Shown one piece after another: positions 36,363-44,733 of a stretch of DNA of 64,000 bases; positions within the stretch are counted from its first letter, which is position 1; each line of letters starts with the position of its first letter. The stretch spans positions 62,001-126,000 of the forward strand of contig JAIUPO010000003.1 of assembly GCA_020160805.1 (NCBI GenBank), in the 5' to 3' direction. The translations under genes and the position numbers were made by a program. The stretch comes from Actinomycetota bacterium. Lineage in GTDB: Bacteria; Actinomycetota; Actinomycetes; Actinomycetales; Dermatophilaceae. The notes under the pieces are model-generated. The model was not told where the DNA came from, did no database searches, and was given only the letters and a program-made list of their open reading frames with translations.

Positions 36363-37451
36363 TCAGGCGGGATTGGCGGCGGCGCCCTCGGTGCACAAGA
36401 GCACCACGGTGGCGTCGGTGGGGAGGTCGAGGTCGGTGAGCGCGCCGGTGGCGGCCATGGCGAGAAGCCCGGCGAGTGGGGCAGCGCCGCACGGGCCGGC
36501 GTCGACGCCCGCGGCGCGGAGGATGGCTTGGGCGGCGCGGGCGTCCGAATCCGTCACGGACACAACGGCATCCAGACCTCCGGAGAGCGCGGGCCAGGCC
36601 GCACTCGACGGCGTACCGCAGTTCAGGCCGGCCATCGTCGTCGCAGTAGTCGTGACCGACAGGGGTTCGCCGGCCTGTCGGCTCGCGAGGACGCATGCGG
36701 CGGTGACGGGTTCGACGGCGAGGAGGGCGGGGCGGCCGGCGCGGCCCGGGGCCCGGTAGTGCTCGATCACCCCCTGCGCGAGTGACCCGACGCCGACGGG
36801 GATGACGACGAGATCGGGTGCGCGGAAGTCCGCGGTGAGTTGCTCATCGACCTCCTCGACGAGAGTTCGATAGCCCTCGACGATCCACGCGGGGATCTCT
36901 TCATACCCCGGCCACGCCGTGTCCTGGACGAGCAGCGCGCCCGTCTCGTGGGCGTATGCCGTGGCGGCCGCCACCGCCCCGTCATAGTCGAGTCCGGTGG
37001 CCACGACCTCGGCGCCTTCGGCCCGGATGGCATCGGCCGCCTGCGGGTGAACCCCGTCGGGAATGAAGATCGTTGCCGGTATGCCGAGCAGCGCCCCCGT
37101 GCGGGCCAGGGCCCGGCCGTGGTTGCCATCGGTAGCCGTGGTCAGGCGCGGCGGGCGGGGCTCGCCGGCCGCTTCCAGGGCCGAAAGTGCTTGGTGCACA
37201 GCCCAGCTCGCGCCGAGCACCTTGAAGGCTGGCAAGCCGAGGCGGTTGGTCTCGTCCTTGACGAGGACCTGCCCGAGACCGAGGTCGCGGGCAACCTCGG
37301 GGAGTGCGGCGAGCCGCGTGGGCACGTAGCCGGGCAGCGTGCGATGGAAGGCACGCGCCGACGACCGGGGCGGGGGAGCGCTCCAGTCGCGGGCGCCGGC
37401 GCGGTGGTGGTGCGCGCCGCTGCGCGGTGTGCTGTCCGTGGTCATGGTCAT
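36363..37451 (-). CDS. Diaminopropionate ammonia-lyase
   Basis: 362 residues, PLP fold type II. It follows 2,3-diaminopropionate ammonia-lyase closely: AFHRTLPGYVPTRL at the start, PLP lysine in LGLPAFKVLGASWAV, the ATDGNHGRALA motif with the catalytic Asp, QDTAWPGYEEIPAWI with the second Asp, and AGLNCGTPSSAAWP. It turns 2,3-diaminopropionate into pyruvate and two ammonia. It is first in a minus-strand operon with two amidohydrolases and diverges from a LysR gene. E. coli YgeX is about 398 residues, so this one is slightly short. Confidence 0.87.
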   Translation of the reverse strand: MTMTTDSTPRSGAHHHRAGARDWSAPPPRSSARAFHRTLPGYVPTRLAALPEVARDLGLGQVLVKDETNRLGLPAFKVLGASWAVHQALSALEAAGEPRPPRLTTATDGNHGRALARTGALLGIPATIFIPDGVHPQAADAIRAEGAEVVATGLDYDGAVAAATAYAHETGALLVQDTAWPGYEEIPAWIVEGYRTLVEEVDEQLTADFRAPDLVVIPVGVGSLAQGVIEHYRAPGRAGRPALLAVEPVTAACVLASRQAGEPLSVTTTATTMAGLNCGTPSSAAWPALSGGLDAVVSVTDSDARAAQAILRAAGVDAGPCGAAPLAGLLAMAATGALTDLDLPTDATVVLLCTEGAAANPA

Positions 37452-37491
37452 GACGCTAGGGCTCTGGCACTCTGTGGTCCAGCGAATGTTT

Positions 37492-37513
37492 TTGACGATT
37501 ACTCATTGACGAT
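37492..37513. promoter_or_regulatory. Duplicated TTGACGAT between the lyase and lysR genes
   Basis: TTGACGAT occurs at 37492-37499 and again at 37506-37513, a 14-bp period, inside the 77-bp divergent promoter region. It may be a LysR binding repeat or overlapping -35 boxes. Confidence 0.45.
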
Positions 37514-37528
37514 CTAAAGGAATCCGCG

Positions 37529-38416
37529 ATGTATGACCTTGGCCGGCTCCGCGTCCTGCGCGAACTCAGCCACCGCGGCACCTTGGCCGCGGTGGCGGAA
37601 GCGCTTGCCTATAGCCCGTCGACCATCTCGCAGCAGCTCACGCAACTGGAGAAGGAGGTGGGCGTCGCGCTGCTGGAGCCGCACGGCCGCGGCGTTCGGC
37701 TCACCCCGCAGGCGCTGGTGCTCGTGGGTCACGTTGAACGCATCCTGCAGGTGCTCGACGACGCTGAGGCCGACGTGGCCGCGTCCCTGACAGCGCTGAC
37801 CGGGACGGTGCGGATCGCCGCCTTCCAGAGCGCGATGTCGGCATACGTCCACGCGCTTGTCGAGTCGCTGTCGACCGCACACCCTGGCCTGCGGGTGGAG
37901 GCGAGTCAGGTGGAGCCGGAGGTCGCTATCCCGCGCCTGCGCGCCCGCGACCTGGATCTCGTTCTGACAGAGCGTTATCCCGGAGACGCCGCGCCCTGGC
38001 CAGGCGACCTCGATGCCGCCCCGCTCGCCGACGACCCGTTGCTCCTCGTGGTGCCGGCGGCAACGCCCCGCTCCCGCCGCTCGCTCGCCGACTTCGCCGA
38101 GGCGCAGTGGGTCCTGGAGCCCGCTGGCACCACCTCTCGCCAGTGGGCCGAGTCCGTATGCCGCGCCGCCGGCTTCCTCCCCGACGTCCGTTTCGAGGCC
38201 ACCGACCTCCGCCTCCACCTGGATCTCGTCGCCAGTGGCCGCTGTATGGCGCTCCTCCCCGCCCTGGCCTTCGCCTCCGGGTTGCCTGACGGCTGCCGCA
38301 CCCTCAACCTCCCCGCCTCTCCCCATCGCCGCCTCGAGACCGTGGTGCGCCAAGGCAGCGCCACCCACCGGGCCGTCCTCGCGGTGCGAAACACCCTGGC
38401 GCGACTCGCGAGATGA
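37529..38416 (+). CDS. LysR-family transcriptional regulator
   Basis: 295 residues from ATG 37529 with AAAGGA upstream. The winged helix is LRVLRELSHRGTLAAVAEALAYSPSTISQQLTQLEKEVGVALLE with RGVRLTPQALVLVGH after it; the effector domain begins near residue 90 (VRIAAFQSAMSAYVHAL). It diverges from the diaminopropionate lyase operon, which it most likely controls. The ATG of a short downstream frame overlaps its stop. An imperfect hairpin lies in the 60 bp after the stop. Confidence 0.9.
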   Translation: MYDLGRLRVLRELSHRGTLAAVAEALAYSPSTISQQLTQLEKEVGVALLEPHGRGVRLTPQALVLVGHVERILQVLDDAEADVAASLTALTGTVRIAAFQSAMSAYVHALVESLSTAHPGLRVEASQVEPEVAIPRLRARDLDLVLTERYPGDAAPWPGDLDAAPLADDPLLLVVPAATPRSRRSLADFAEAQWVLEPAGTTSRQWAESVCRAAGFLPDVRFEATDLRLHLDLVASGRCMALLPALAFASGLPDGCRTLNLPASPHRRLETVVRQGSATHRAVLAVRNTLARLAR

Positions 38417-38544
38417 GTTCGCGCGGCAAGTCTTCCGACGGGACCTCGGAGGCTAAGTCCTGCGTTTCGGAAAGACTTCCGCCGAAGCCTTCATCACTAG
38501 GTCATTCAGTTGCTCACGAACTTCTGAGCCATGATGTGATGGTA

Positions 38545-38549
38545 TCGGC
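38545..38549. repeat. Target-site duplication, left copy
   Basis: TCGGC immediately before the IS21-family left end; the same five bases follow the right end at 41227-41231. A 5-bp duplication is in the range for IS21-type insertion. Confidence 0.85.
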
Positions 38550-38568
38550 TGTCGGCGGCCAGGAAAAA

Positions 38569-38627
38569 CTGAACGCAGGCGGCCACGAAGCAGAACGCTG
38601 GCGGACATGAGAACTGAACGTTGGCGG
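38569..38627. repeat. IS21 left multiple terminal repeats
   Basis: Three copies of a CTGAACGnnGGCGG-type motif at 38569-38582, 38591-38604 (first bases CAGAACG) and 38614-38627, spaced 22-23 bp. They are in opposite orientation to the five copies at the right end. Confidence 0.85.
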
Positions 38628-38743
38628 TCTTGGGATCTGCCCGACACGACGTCGTCTGCCTCGCCACGGTCCGTGGTTGAGGCCCCTTCCTCGGGTGCGA
38701 TGAGCGGTGCTGAAGCGCCCCATCGCCCCGAGGAAGGGATGAA

Positions 38744-40267
38744 GTGAAGTCTGCTGAGGAGATCATGGAAATCTTGAATGCCTACGACCTGACCGGGTCG
38801 TTGCGTGATGCCGGCGAGTTGGCCGGGTGTTCCCCGAACACGGTGAAGCACTACGTCGAGCGGCGTGCTGCAGCCGGCGAGCTGGTCCAGGCCGTGCAGC
38901 GGCCGATGCTGATCGACGAGTACTTGCCGAAGGTCGAGGAGTGGGTCGAACGGTCCAAGGGCAAGGTCCGCGCCGACGTCGCCCACGACAAGCTCGTCGC
39001 ACTGGGGTACACCGGTTCGGAACGCACCACCCGCCGCGCGGTCGCGACTGTCAAGGGGTCTTATCGGGCCGGTCGGGTCCGGGTGCACCGGCCGTGGGTG
39101 GTCGAGCCCGGGATGTGGCTGCAGTACGACTACGGCGACGGGCCGGTCATCGACGGCGTCAAGACCGTGCTGTTCGTCGCCTGGGTCGCCTGGTCCCGGT
39201 TCCGAGTCGTACTCCCCCTGCGGGACAAGACCATGCCGAGCGTGTTCGCCGCCCTGGACCAGACGTTCCGCCGACTGGGCGGGGTGCCGACCTACGTGCT
39301 GACCGACAACGAGAAGACTGTCACGGTTGAGCACATCGCCGGGATCGCGGTCCGCAACCCGCAGCTCGTCGGCTTCGCGGAGCACTACTCGGTCACCGTG
39401 CTTACCTGCGTCCCGGCTGATCCGGCATCGAAGGGCGGCACCGAGTCGTCGGTGAAGATCAGCAAGGCCGATCTCGTCCCGAAGGACACCAACCTGCTCG
39501 AGGAGTACGGCTCGTTCGTCGAACTCGAGGCAGCCTGCCTGGCGTTCTGCGAGAAGGTCAACACCCGCCCACATCGGCTGACGAAGCGGCCGCCGGTCGA
39601 GATGCTCGCCGAGGAACGCCTTCGGCTGCACCCGGTCGCCATGGTGCCGCACACGGTCGCGTTCGGCACCACGCGCCAAGTCCCGGCGAACACGCCGATG
39701 ATCACGTTCGAGTCCGGCCAGTACTCCGTCCCGCACCAGCTGCTCGGTGCCACGGTGTGGGTGCGGACCCATGGCGTCGGCGCGGGCGAGCAGGTGATCG
39801 TCGTCCACGTCGGCGAGGACGGGCCGGCCGAGGTTGCTCGCCACGCACGGGCCACGCCCGGTAGCCCGAGGATCGACGACGACCACTTCCCGCCCCAGCC
39901 CGAAGGGCCGCTGGAGCGTCGACCACGAGCCAAGAACCCGGCCGAGGCGGAGTTCCTCGACCTGGGCGAAGGAGCCCGGCTGTGGCTGGTCGAGGCCGCC
40001 GCCGCAGGCACCAGTCGGATGCGGGTCAAGATGACCGAGGCACTGGCGTTGGCCAAGCTGTTCGACCCCGTCGAGGTCGACTGGGCACTCGGACACGCCG
40101 CCGTCCACGGCCGGTTCGCCGAGGCCGACCTGTCCTCGATCCTCGACCACCACGCGAGCCGACCAGCTGCCGGTGAGCATCGGGCCGGTGAAAACTCCTC
40201 ACTGACCCAAGGCACCGGCTCCTGGGCACGACTCGGCCAGCAGGACCAGAACGAGATGAACCGATGA
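38744..40267 (+). CDS. istA: IS21-family transposase IstA
   Basis: 507 residues from GTG 38744, with AGGAAGGG upstream. The N-terminal helix-turn-helix is LTGSLRDAGELAGCSPNTVKHYV. The integrase-type core has the DDE triad: Asp in WLQYDYGDGPVIDGVK, Asp in TYVLTDNEKTVTVEH and Glu in ADPASKGGTESSVKI. The C-terminal part is the usual beta-rich domain. It cuts and joins the element ends together with IstB. The stop overlaps the istB start (ATGA). Confidence 0.95.
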   Translation: MKSAEEIMEILNAYDLTGSLRDAGELAGCSPNTVKHYVERRAAAGELVQAVQRPMLIDEYLPKVEEWVERSKGKVRADVAHDKLVALGYTGSERTTRRAVATVKGSYRAGRVRVHRPWVVEPGMWLQYDYGDGPVIDGVKTVLFVAWVAWSRFRVVLPLRDKTMPSVFAALDQTFRRLGGVPTYVLTDNEKTVTVEHIAGIAVRNPQLVGFAEHYSVTVLTCVPADPASKGGTESSVKISKADLVPKDTNLLEEYGSFVELEAACLAFCEKVNTRPHRLTKRPPVEMLAEERLRLHPVAMVPHTVAFGTTRQVPANTPMITFESGQYSVPHQLLGATVWVRTHGVGAGEQVIVVHVGEDGPAEVARHARATPGSPRIDDDHFPPQPEGPLERRPRAKNPAEAEFLDLGEGARLWLVEAAAAGTSRMRVKMTEALALAKLFDPVEVDWALGHAAVHGRFAEADLSSILDHHASRPAAGEHRAGENSSLTQGTGSWARLGQQDQNEMNR

Positions 40268-41055
40268 CGACGACGAGGGCTACCACCTCGGTGTCCGCGC
40301 CGCCGCTGCCGCCGGACCTGGAGGACCTGCTGCGCCGGCTACGGCTACCGCACATCCGCCGCCACGCACCCGAGATCGTGGCGACCGCCAAGGCCCAGCG
40401 CTGGGAACCAGCAGAGGTCCTCAAGGCCCTCTTCGCCGAGGAGGTCGCCGGCCGGGAACGCTCCGCACTGGCCACCAGACGAGCCGCAGCCGGGTTCCCG
40501 ACCGGGAAGACATTCCAGGCCTGGCAGCCCGGCGCGTCCTCCATCCCGCCCCCGACCCAGCAGGCGCTACGCACCCTGGAATGGGTGCACCGGCGGGAGA
40601 ACCTCGTGGTGTGCGGGCCGTCGGGGACCGGGAAGACGTTCCTGCTCGAAGCACTCGGCCAACACGCCGTCGAGCAGGGTTTGAAGGTCGCCTGGTTCAC
40701 CCTGGAGGACCTCGGCGTCCTCCTTCGCAGGCATCGTGCCGACGACACCGTCACCAAGGCCATCGCCCGAGTCCTGCGAGCAGACGTCGTGGTCGTCGAC
40801 GACATCGGGCTGCTCCCGGTCGCCGCCGACGCCGCCGAAGGCCTCTACCGGCTCGTCGACGCCGCCTACGAGAAACGCTCCATCGCGATCTCCTCCAACC
40901 TGCACCCCTCCGGATTCGACGAACTCATGCCCAAGACCCTGGCCACCGCCACCGTCGACCGGCTCCTCCACCACGCCCACATCTGCCAGACCAGCGGCGA
41001 CTCCGTCCGCCTCACCCAAGCACTGGCAGGTCAAGGGGTGAGCCCCTTGACCTGA
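40264..41055 (+). CDS. istB: IS21-family helper ATPase IstB
   Basis: 263 residues. AAA+ ATPase of the DnaC/IstB group: Walker A in VVCGPSGTGKTFLLEAL near residue 118, Walker B in VVVVDDIGLLPVAADAAEGLY, sensor ISSNLHPSGFDELMPK and arginine finger region TVDRLLHHAHI. It loads on target DNA and activates IstA. Length is typical for actinobacterial IstB. Complete. Confidence 0.95.
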   Translation: MTTTRATTSVSAPPLPPDLEDLLRRLRLPHIRRHAPEIVATAKAQRWEPAEVLKALFAEEVAGRERSALATRRAAAGFPTGKTFQAWQPGASSIPPPTQQALRTLEWVHRRENLVVCGPSGTGKTFLLEALGQHAVEQGLKVAWFTLEDLGVLLRRHRADDTVTKAIARVLRADVVVVDDIGLLPVAADAAEGLYRLVDAAYEKRSIAISSNLHPSGFDELMPKTLATATVDRLLHHAHICQTSGDSVRLTQALAGQGVSPLT

Positions 41056-41101
41056 CCGTCCCGGCCGGTGGCGGCCCAGCCCCCATGGGCAGATCCCATG
41101 G

Positions 41102-41207
41102 CCGCCACCGTTCAGTTCTCGTGACCGCCACCGTTCAGGTTTCAAGACCGCCACCGTTCAGTTCTCGTGACCGCCACCGTTCAGGTTTCAAGACCGCCAC
41201 CGTTCAG
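41102..41207. repeat. IS21 right multiple terminal repeats, five copies at exactly 23 bp
   Basis: CCGCCACCGTTCAG starts at 41102, 41125, 41148, 41171 and 41194. Alternate spacers are TTCTCGTGA and GTTTCAAGA, so a 46-bp unit is itself repeated. This is more copies than most IS21 ends and looks like a local tandem expansion. Confidence 0.9.
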
Positions 41208-41226
41208 TTCCAGATGGCCCTTGACA

Positions 41227-41231
41227 TCGGC
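41227..41231. repeat. Target-site duplication, right copy
   Basis: TCGGC directly after the right end of the IS21-family element, matching 38545-38549. Confidence 0.85.
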
Positions 41232-41497
41232 TGTGTTGGGCAGGGCATCTGACCAGCGCAAACGCCGTTGGTTATGTTTGCAGCGTCCAGCGGCTTTCGA
41301 CTCTCTTGCGGACTCTGTGCGGACCGCGACTAGGACCCCCCGGAGGCACCCCTTTTCAGGCGACTTCTGGAACACCGGATGTAAGGCCGCGCGCTCCTTC
41401 GTCACTCGCCTCAGCCCTCTCGGCAGTCCAGCATCCTAGATTGGGGGCTAGCCCTCGCCACGCGGACGGGGGCTGCCGTCGATCCTTTGGAGGGCCA

Positions 41498-41947
41498 GTG
41501 ACCACCTGGGCCGTGCTCGTGCCCCTGCTCTCAGCACTGCTAGGCGCGTTCGCAGGCGGCCTCGTGGCGCACCTGCTCACCCGCAGGCGTGAGCAGGAGA
41601 ACGCTCGCAGAGCGCAGCGGGTGGCATACCTCGTGGAGGCGTACCGCCGCCTCATCGCCTGCGCCAACCGTCGCGCTATGACAGTCGAGCAGGAGGCTGC
41701 CCTGGAGGCGGCACTCTCGGACGTGATGCTCTTGGGCGGTGCGGATGAGGTGGAAAGGGCGAGGGAGTTCATGGCGGCTATGGCCCAGGGACGGGGCGCA
41801 GACCTCGAACCGCTCATCGAGGCCCTGAGGGTCAGCCTGCGCGAGGAGATCGGACTGGCCGAGGTGCCACTACCGCGCCCCTACAACCTGCGGATAGAGC
41901 GGGGTGGGGGCACCGTTTCTCAGCCCACTTCCACCTCGGAAGCGTAA
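41498..41947 (+). CDS. Single-pass membrane protein with helical cytoplasmic domain
   Basis: 149 residues from GTG 41498, preceded by GGAGGG. A hydrophobic helix occupies residues 4-27 (WAVLVPLLSALLGAFAGGLVAHLL), followed by a basic stop-transfer and a long charged helical region (RREQENARRAQRVAYLVEAYRRL) likely to form a coiled coil. I do not recognise a named family, though similar short anchor-plus-helix proteins are frequent in actinobacterial islands. It ends in a 28-bp tail-to-tail overlap with the serine recombinase gene. Confidence 0.7.
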   Translation: MTTWAVLVPLLSALLGAFAGGLVAHLLTRRREQENARRAQRVAYLVEAYRRLIACANRRAMTVEQEAALEAALSDVMLLGGADEVERAREFMAAMAQGRGADLEPLIEALRVSLREEIGLAEVPLPRPYNLRIERGGGTVSQPTSTSEA

Positions 41948-42543
41948 GCACCGCGTCCCTTCACCGCGTCGTACATGACGCTCCGGCTCACGCCAGCGTC
42001 ACGGGCCACCCGAGACAGCGGCACACCAGCACGCACCCTCTCCCGCGCCTGCTCGACCTGCTCGGGCGATAGCGCCTTCGACCGACCTCGGTAGACGCCC
42101 TTGGCCTTGGCCTGAGCGATGCCCTCGGCCTGCCGCTCGCGGATCAGGGAGCGCTCGAACTCGGCTACGGCTCCGAGCACGCCCAACAGCAGGCGGCTCA
42201 TGGAGGACGCGCCTCCAGGGTCGAAGGTCTGCCCCTCTTTGAGGAACCTCACGCTCACGCCTCTTTCCCTCAGCAGGTCCACGAGACCGTAGAGGTCGGG
42301 CACCGACCGGGCGAGCCGGTCCATCGAGGGAACCACGATCTCGTCCCCCTCCCGCACATGCGAGAGCATGGAGGAGAGGGCGGGACGGTTGGTGCTGCCT
42401 CCCGAGCAGTGGTCCTCGAACCACCGGTCGGGCTCACCCACCGCCTCAGTGATCGAAGCCCTCTGCCGGTCGAGGTGCTGCTCTTCGGTGCTGACGCGCA
42501 CATAAGCCACGGTCTGCCTATTCACCTCTAGACCTTCCTGCAC
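41920..42543 (-). CDS. Serine recombinase (resolvase/invertase type)
   Basis: 207 residues. The catalytic domain begins [17 protein letters not shown] with the nucleophile Ser near residue 18, then [19 protein letters not shown] and [22 protein letters not shown], which are the conserved resolvase helices; the C-terminal helix-turn-helix is [21 protein letters not shown]. Small resolvases act on Tn3-type res sites or invert DNA. No matching transposase gene is next to it, and no crossover site was identified. It marks the region as mobile. Confidence 0.92.
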   Translation of the reverse strand: MQEGLEVNRQTVAYVRVSTEEQHLDRQRASITEAVGEPDRWFEDHCSGGSTNRPALSSMLSHVREGDEIVVPSMDRLARSVPDLYGLVDLLRERGVSVRFLKEGQTFDPGGASSMSRLLLGVLGAVAEFERSLIRERQAEGIAQAKAKGVYRGRSKALSPEQVEQARERVRAGVPLSRVARDAGVSRSVMYDAVKGRGAYASEVEVG

Positions 42544-42616
42544 TCTTCAGCAGGCCGCAGGGCCCGCCCCGCTGGCGCCCATCTCGGAGGCGCCGCCGGT
42601 CCACCTTGCGCCTGTC

Positions 42617-43478
42617 GTGGATCGCACCGACCCTGAGCGATTGAACCTCGTTCTCGCAGAACTGGACGGAATGCCGGGTATGGAGAAGGTGGGTGCTCAG
42701 GTGCGCAAGATGGCCCGGCGCGTCATGCTCGATCAGCAGCGTCAGGCGCAGGGCTTGAAGGTGGCAGAGGCGGGCTATCACGTGGTCTTCTCTGGCCCTC
42801 CAGGAACCGGAAAGACGACGGTGGCACGCATCTGGGGCTCCGCTCTCGCGCCGATGGGGGCGCTGCCCTCTGGGCATGTGGTGGAGGTAGACCGCTCGGA
42901 CTTGGTGGCGCAGAACGTCGGCGGCACTGCAATCCAAACCGGAGAAGCGTTCGACAAGGCGCGTGGCGGAGTGCTGTTCGTGGATGAGGTCTACTCACTG
43001 ACCCCTCCAGGGCACCAGTTCTCCAATGACTTTGGTCGTGAGGCCCGTGGACACGATCTTGACCCGTATGGAGAACGCCCGCGCCACAACGGCGGTGGTG
43101 GTCGCCGGATACACCGACAAGATGGATGCCTTTTTGGACTCCAACCCCGGGCTGAGGCGGAGGTTTCCCCACAGCATCGTGTTCGAGGATTATGACGGCC
43201 CCACGCTCTTGCGGATCGCCATGGCTATGGCCAAAGCCGCTGACTACCGCTGGGAGCAAGGAGCCTAGCGGCTCCTCGCACAGGCGTTCACCCGTCTGTC
43301 CGCAGCGCCGCCAAAGGGATGGGGCAACGCTGGTTCGGTCCGCAACCTGCTGGGAGCAGCGGTGGATGCTCAGGCCGAGCGTCTGTCTCAGTCGGGATTC
43401 GAGACGGGCGACATCAGCACCCTGACAGAGAGCGACGCCCGCGAGGCTCTGACCCACCTATACCCGCAGGCCGTCTGA
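42617..43478 (+). pseudogene. Broken AAA ATPase (CbxX/EccA/SpoVK type)
   Basis: The first frame gives [21 protein letters not shown], Walker [20 protein letters not shown] and Walker [17 protein letters not shown]. At 43044-43046 (CCC) one extra base shifts the frame; deleting one C joins SNDFGREA to [11 protein letters not shown] and restores [20 protein letters not shown] and the [13 protein letters not shown] arginine-finger region. An in-frame TAG then follows at 43266-43268, after which the lid domain continues to a stop at 43476-43478. So at least two lesions are present. The frame is also open upstream to about 42545 without a good start, suggesting 5' truncation beside the recombinase. 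A sequencing error could explain only one of these. Confidence 0.85.
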
Positions 43479-43667
43479 GTCCGGACATGCAGGGAGGCCG
43501 CGTGCCTGTACGTCGATGCCCGCCCGGGACCGCCGGGGGAGCGTCTACCGCCAGGAATCGCGGCCTCCACCTACAGGGTCACCCTTCGGGAGAGCCTCGA
43601 CCGAGAACTAGCCGGCCATCTAGACGGCGGCTTCTCGACTGGCGCCAATTCGACGAACACCTCGGCG

Positions 43668-43916
43668 GTGGCCCTTCATCAGGCCAGTTCCGTATGTCAG
43701 AGTCGAAGTGGGCGCGCTGACTGTGATCCGCTCACTCATAAGGGCTGTGAAGTCGCGCGCCTTCAAGCACAGATCGACATTCTGAGGGCCGGTGTCCTGC
43801 CGGCTGTTCGGGCGAGAGCCGCGATAAAGACTTTCTTGGCGAACGTCTTTCTGTCTTTTGTAGCGGTGGGCTTGATAGTTGCGACAGTGCGGACGGTCAT
43901 GATGTCTCGGGAATGA
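43668..43916 (+). CDS. Possible small membrane protein
   Basis: 82 residues in the longest reading; only the C-terminal part looks protein-like: CEVARLQAQIDILRAG, then a hydrophobic segment FLANVFLSFVAVGLIVATV near residues 57-76. The true start is unclear, because no good ribosome site precedes any in-frame start codon. It may be a remnant. Confidence 0.3.
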   Translation: MALHQASSVCQSRSGRADCDPLTHKGCEVARLQAQIDILRAGVLPAVRARAAIKTFLANVFLSFVAVGLIVATVRTVMMSRE

Positions 43917-44017
43917 GACCGCCTCGGGTGCGCTTATTCGCGTACCGGCCCTGCGCAAAAGGTGACGGGCGGGGGTAGAATCTGTCATCGTTCACGTGAG
44001 GTGCCTCAGGGGGTCTG

Positions 44018-44287
44018 TTGGCCGAAGACCGAGTGCAACGGCTACTCCCGGACGGTGTGATCTTCCTGGAACGCCCTCGAGACCTTTGCGTCGCCGAGCC
44101 CGCAGCTCACCGCCCTGATCCGAGGTGTTCGGGCGTCGAAGTTGGCCAACTGGCGGCCAGAGCTTCAAAGACACGAAGGAACCCAGTGGCGGCAGTCTTC
44201 AGGACCGTGTCTTGGCATGTTGATCAATTGGTTGGCGCCGTCATCACTGGACAAATTCAGGGCCCGATTTTTCGTCCATTTGTGTGA
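44018..44287 (+). CDS. Possible hypothetical protein or fragment
   Basis: 89 residues from TTG 44018, which follows CAGGGGG and a TAGAAT box about 40 bp upstream. The beginning (VQRLLPDGVIFLERPRDL) looks protein-like, but a second frame over the same DNA (LTALIRGVRASKLANWRPEL) also looks plausible, which would suggest a frameshifted relic. No family recognised. Confidence 0.25.
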   Translation: MAEDRVQRLLPDGVIFLERPRDLCVAEPAAHRPDPRCSGVEVGQLAARASKTRRNPVAAVFRTVSWHVDQLVGAVITGQIQGPIFRPFV

Positions 44288-44733
44288 CCCGCGACAAAAG
44301 TCAAAGAGCTATTTGATTCGATGTACCGTGGAAATCCGGTGGGTGAGTTGATGTTTTGGGATGTGGCCGCCGAGGGAGAAACCCGGGGCATCTCCAACCA
44401 GCCTCAGTTGACCGCTAGTCATCAAAATAGTCACTGGACAGCAGCGGGTTAACACCTTTACGCTGCCATAATGGGTCACCCCCGTCCGCGATGAGCCCTA
44501 TGATCACCATCTCGTTCAACCGGCGAGCGGGGAATTGGAGGGCCCGCACTCCAGCGCTCGCCCCGTCTGTGCAGTGGGTCGAGGACATCTCGACAATCTT
44601 TGGAAAACGCGCTGGGTGCAGTTCGCAAACTCAGCCGCCGCCCGAGGGAATCAGGCAAAACTCTAGCATCTCGAAGTGTGACTTCGCGCGCCGGATCCAC
44701 GAGAGCACGCCGGGTGGCTGCGCGAATTCGTTC

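Larger units (their letters stand above)
38550..41226 (+). mobile_element. Complete IS21-family insertion sequence (2677 bp)
   Basis: The left end begins TGTC and the right end finishes GACA, as in IS21 elements. Aligned ends share TGTC, then GGCCA, then AACTGAACG and GGCGG over 35 bp (38550-38584 against the complement of 41192-41226). It carries overlapping istA and istB genes and a 5-bp TCGGC duplication. Both ends hold several copies of a 14-base motif that is probably the IstA binding site. Intact genes and clean ends suggest a recent, possibly active, insertion. It also lacks the GTATGC bias of its host. Confidence 0.95.
43479..44733. other. Lower-GC stretch without a convincing gene
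   Basis: About 1.25 kb after the AAA relic. Frames here are short, lack family motifs and change composition toward 50-55% GC. Two weak candidates are listed separately. The look is of decayed mobile DNA. I see no rRNA or tRNA in it. Confidence 0.6.

Noticed and set aside
38417-38470. tRNA or attachment site after lysR
   Set aside because: Imperfect hairpin only; no cloverleaf and no repeat of it at the far side of the island.
41102-41207. CRISPR-like or satellite repeat
   Set aside because: The 14-base units at 23 bp have near-constant spacers, are matched inverted at the other end, and are IS21 terminal sites.
43620-43988. Minus-strand open frame of 122 residues
   Set aside because: Composition unlike protein, no ribosome site, overlaps the other weak candidate.
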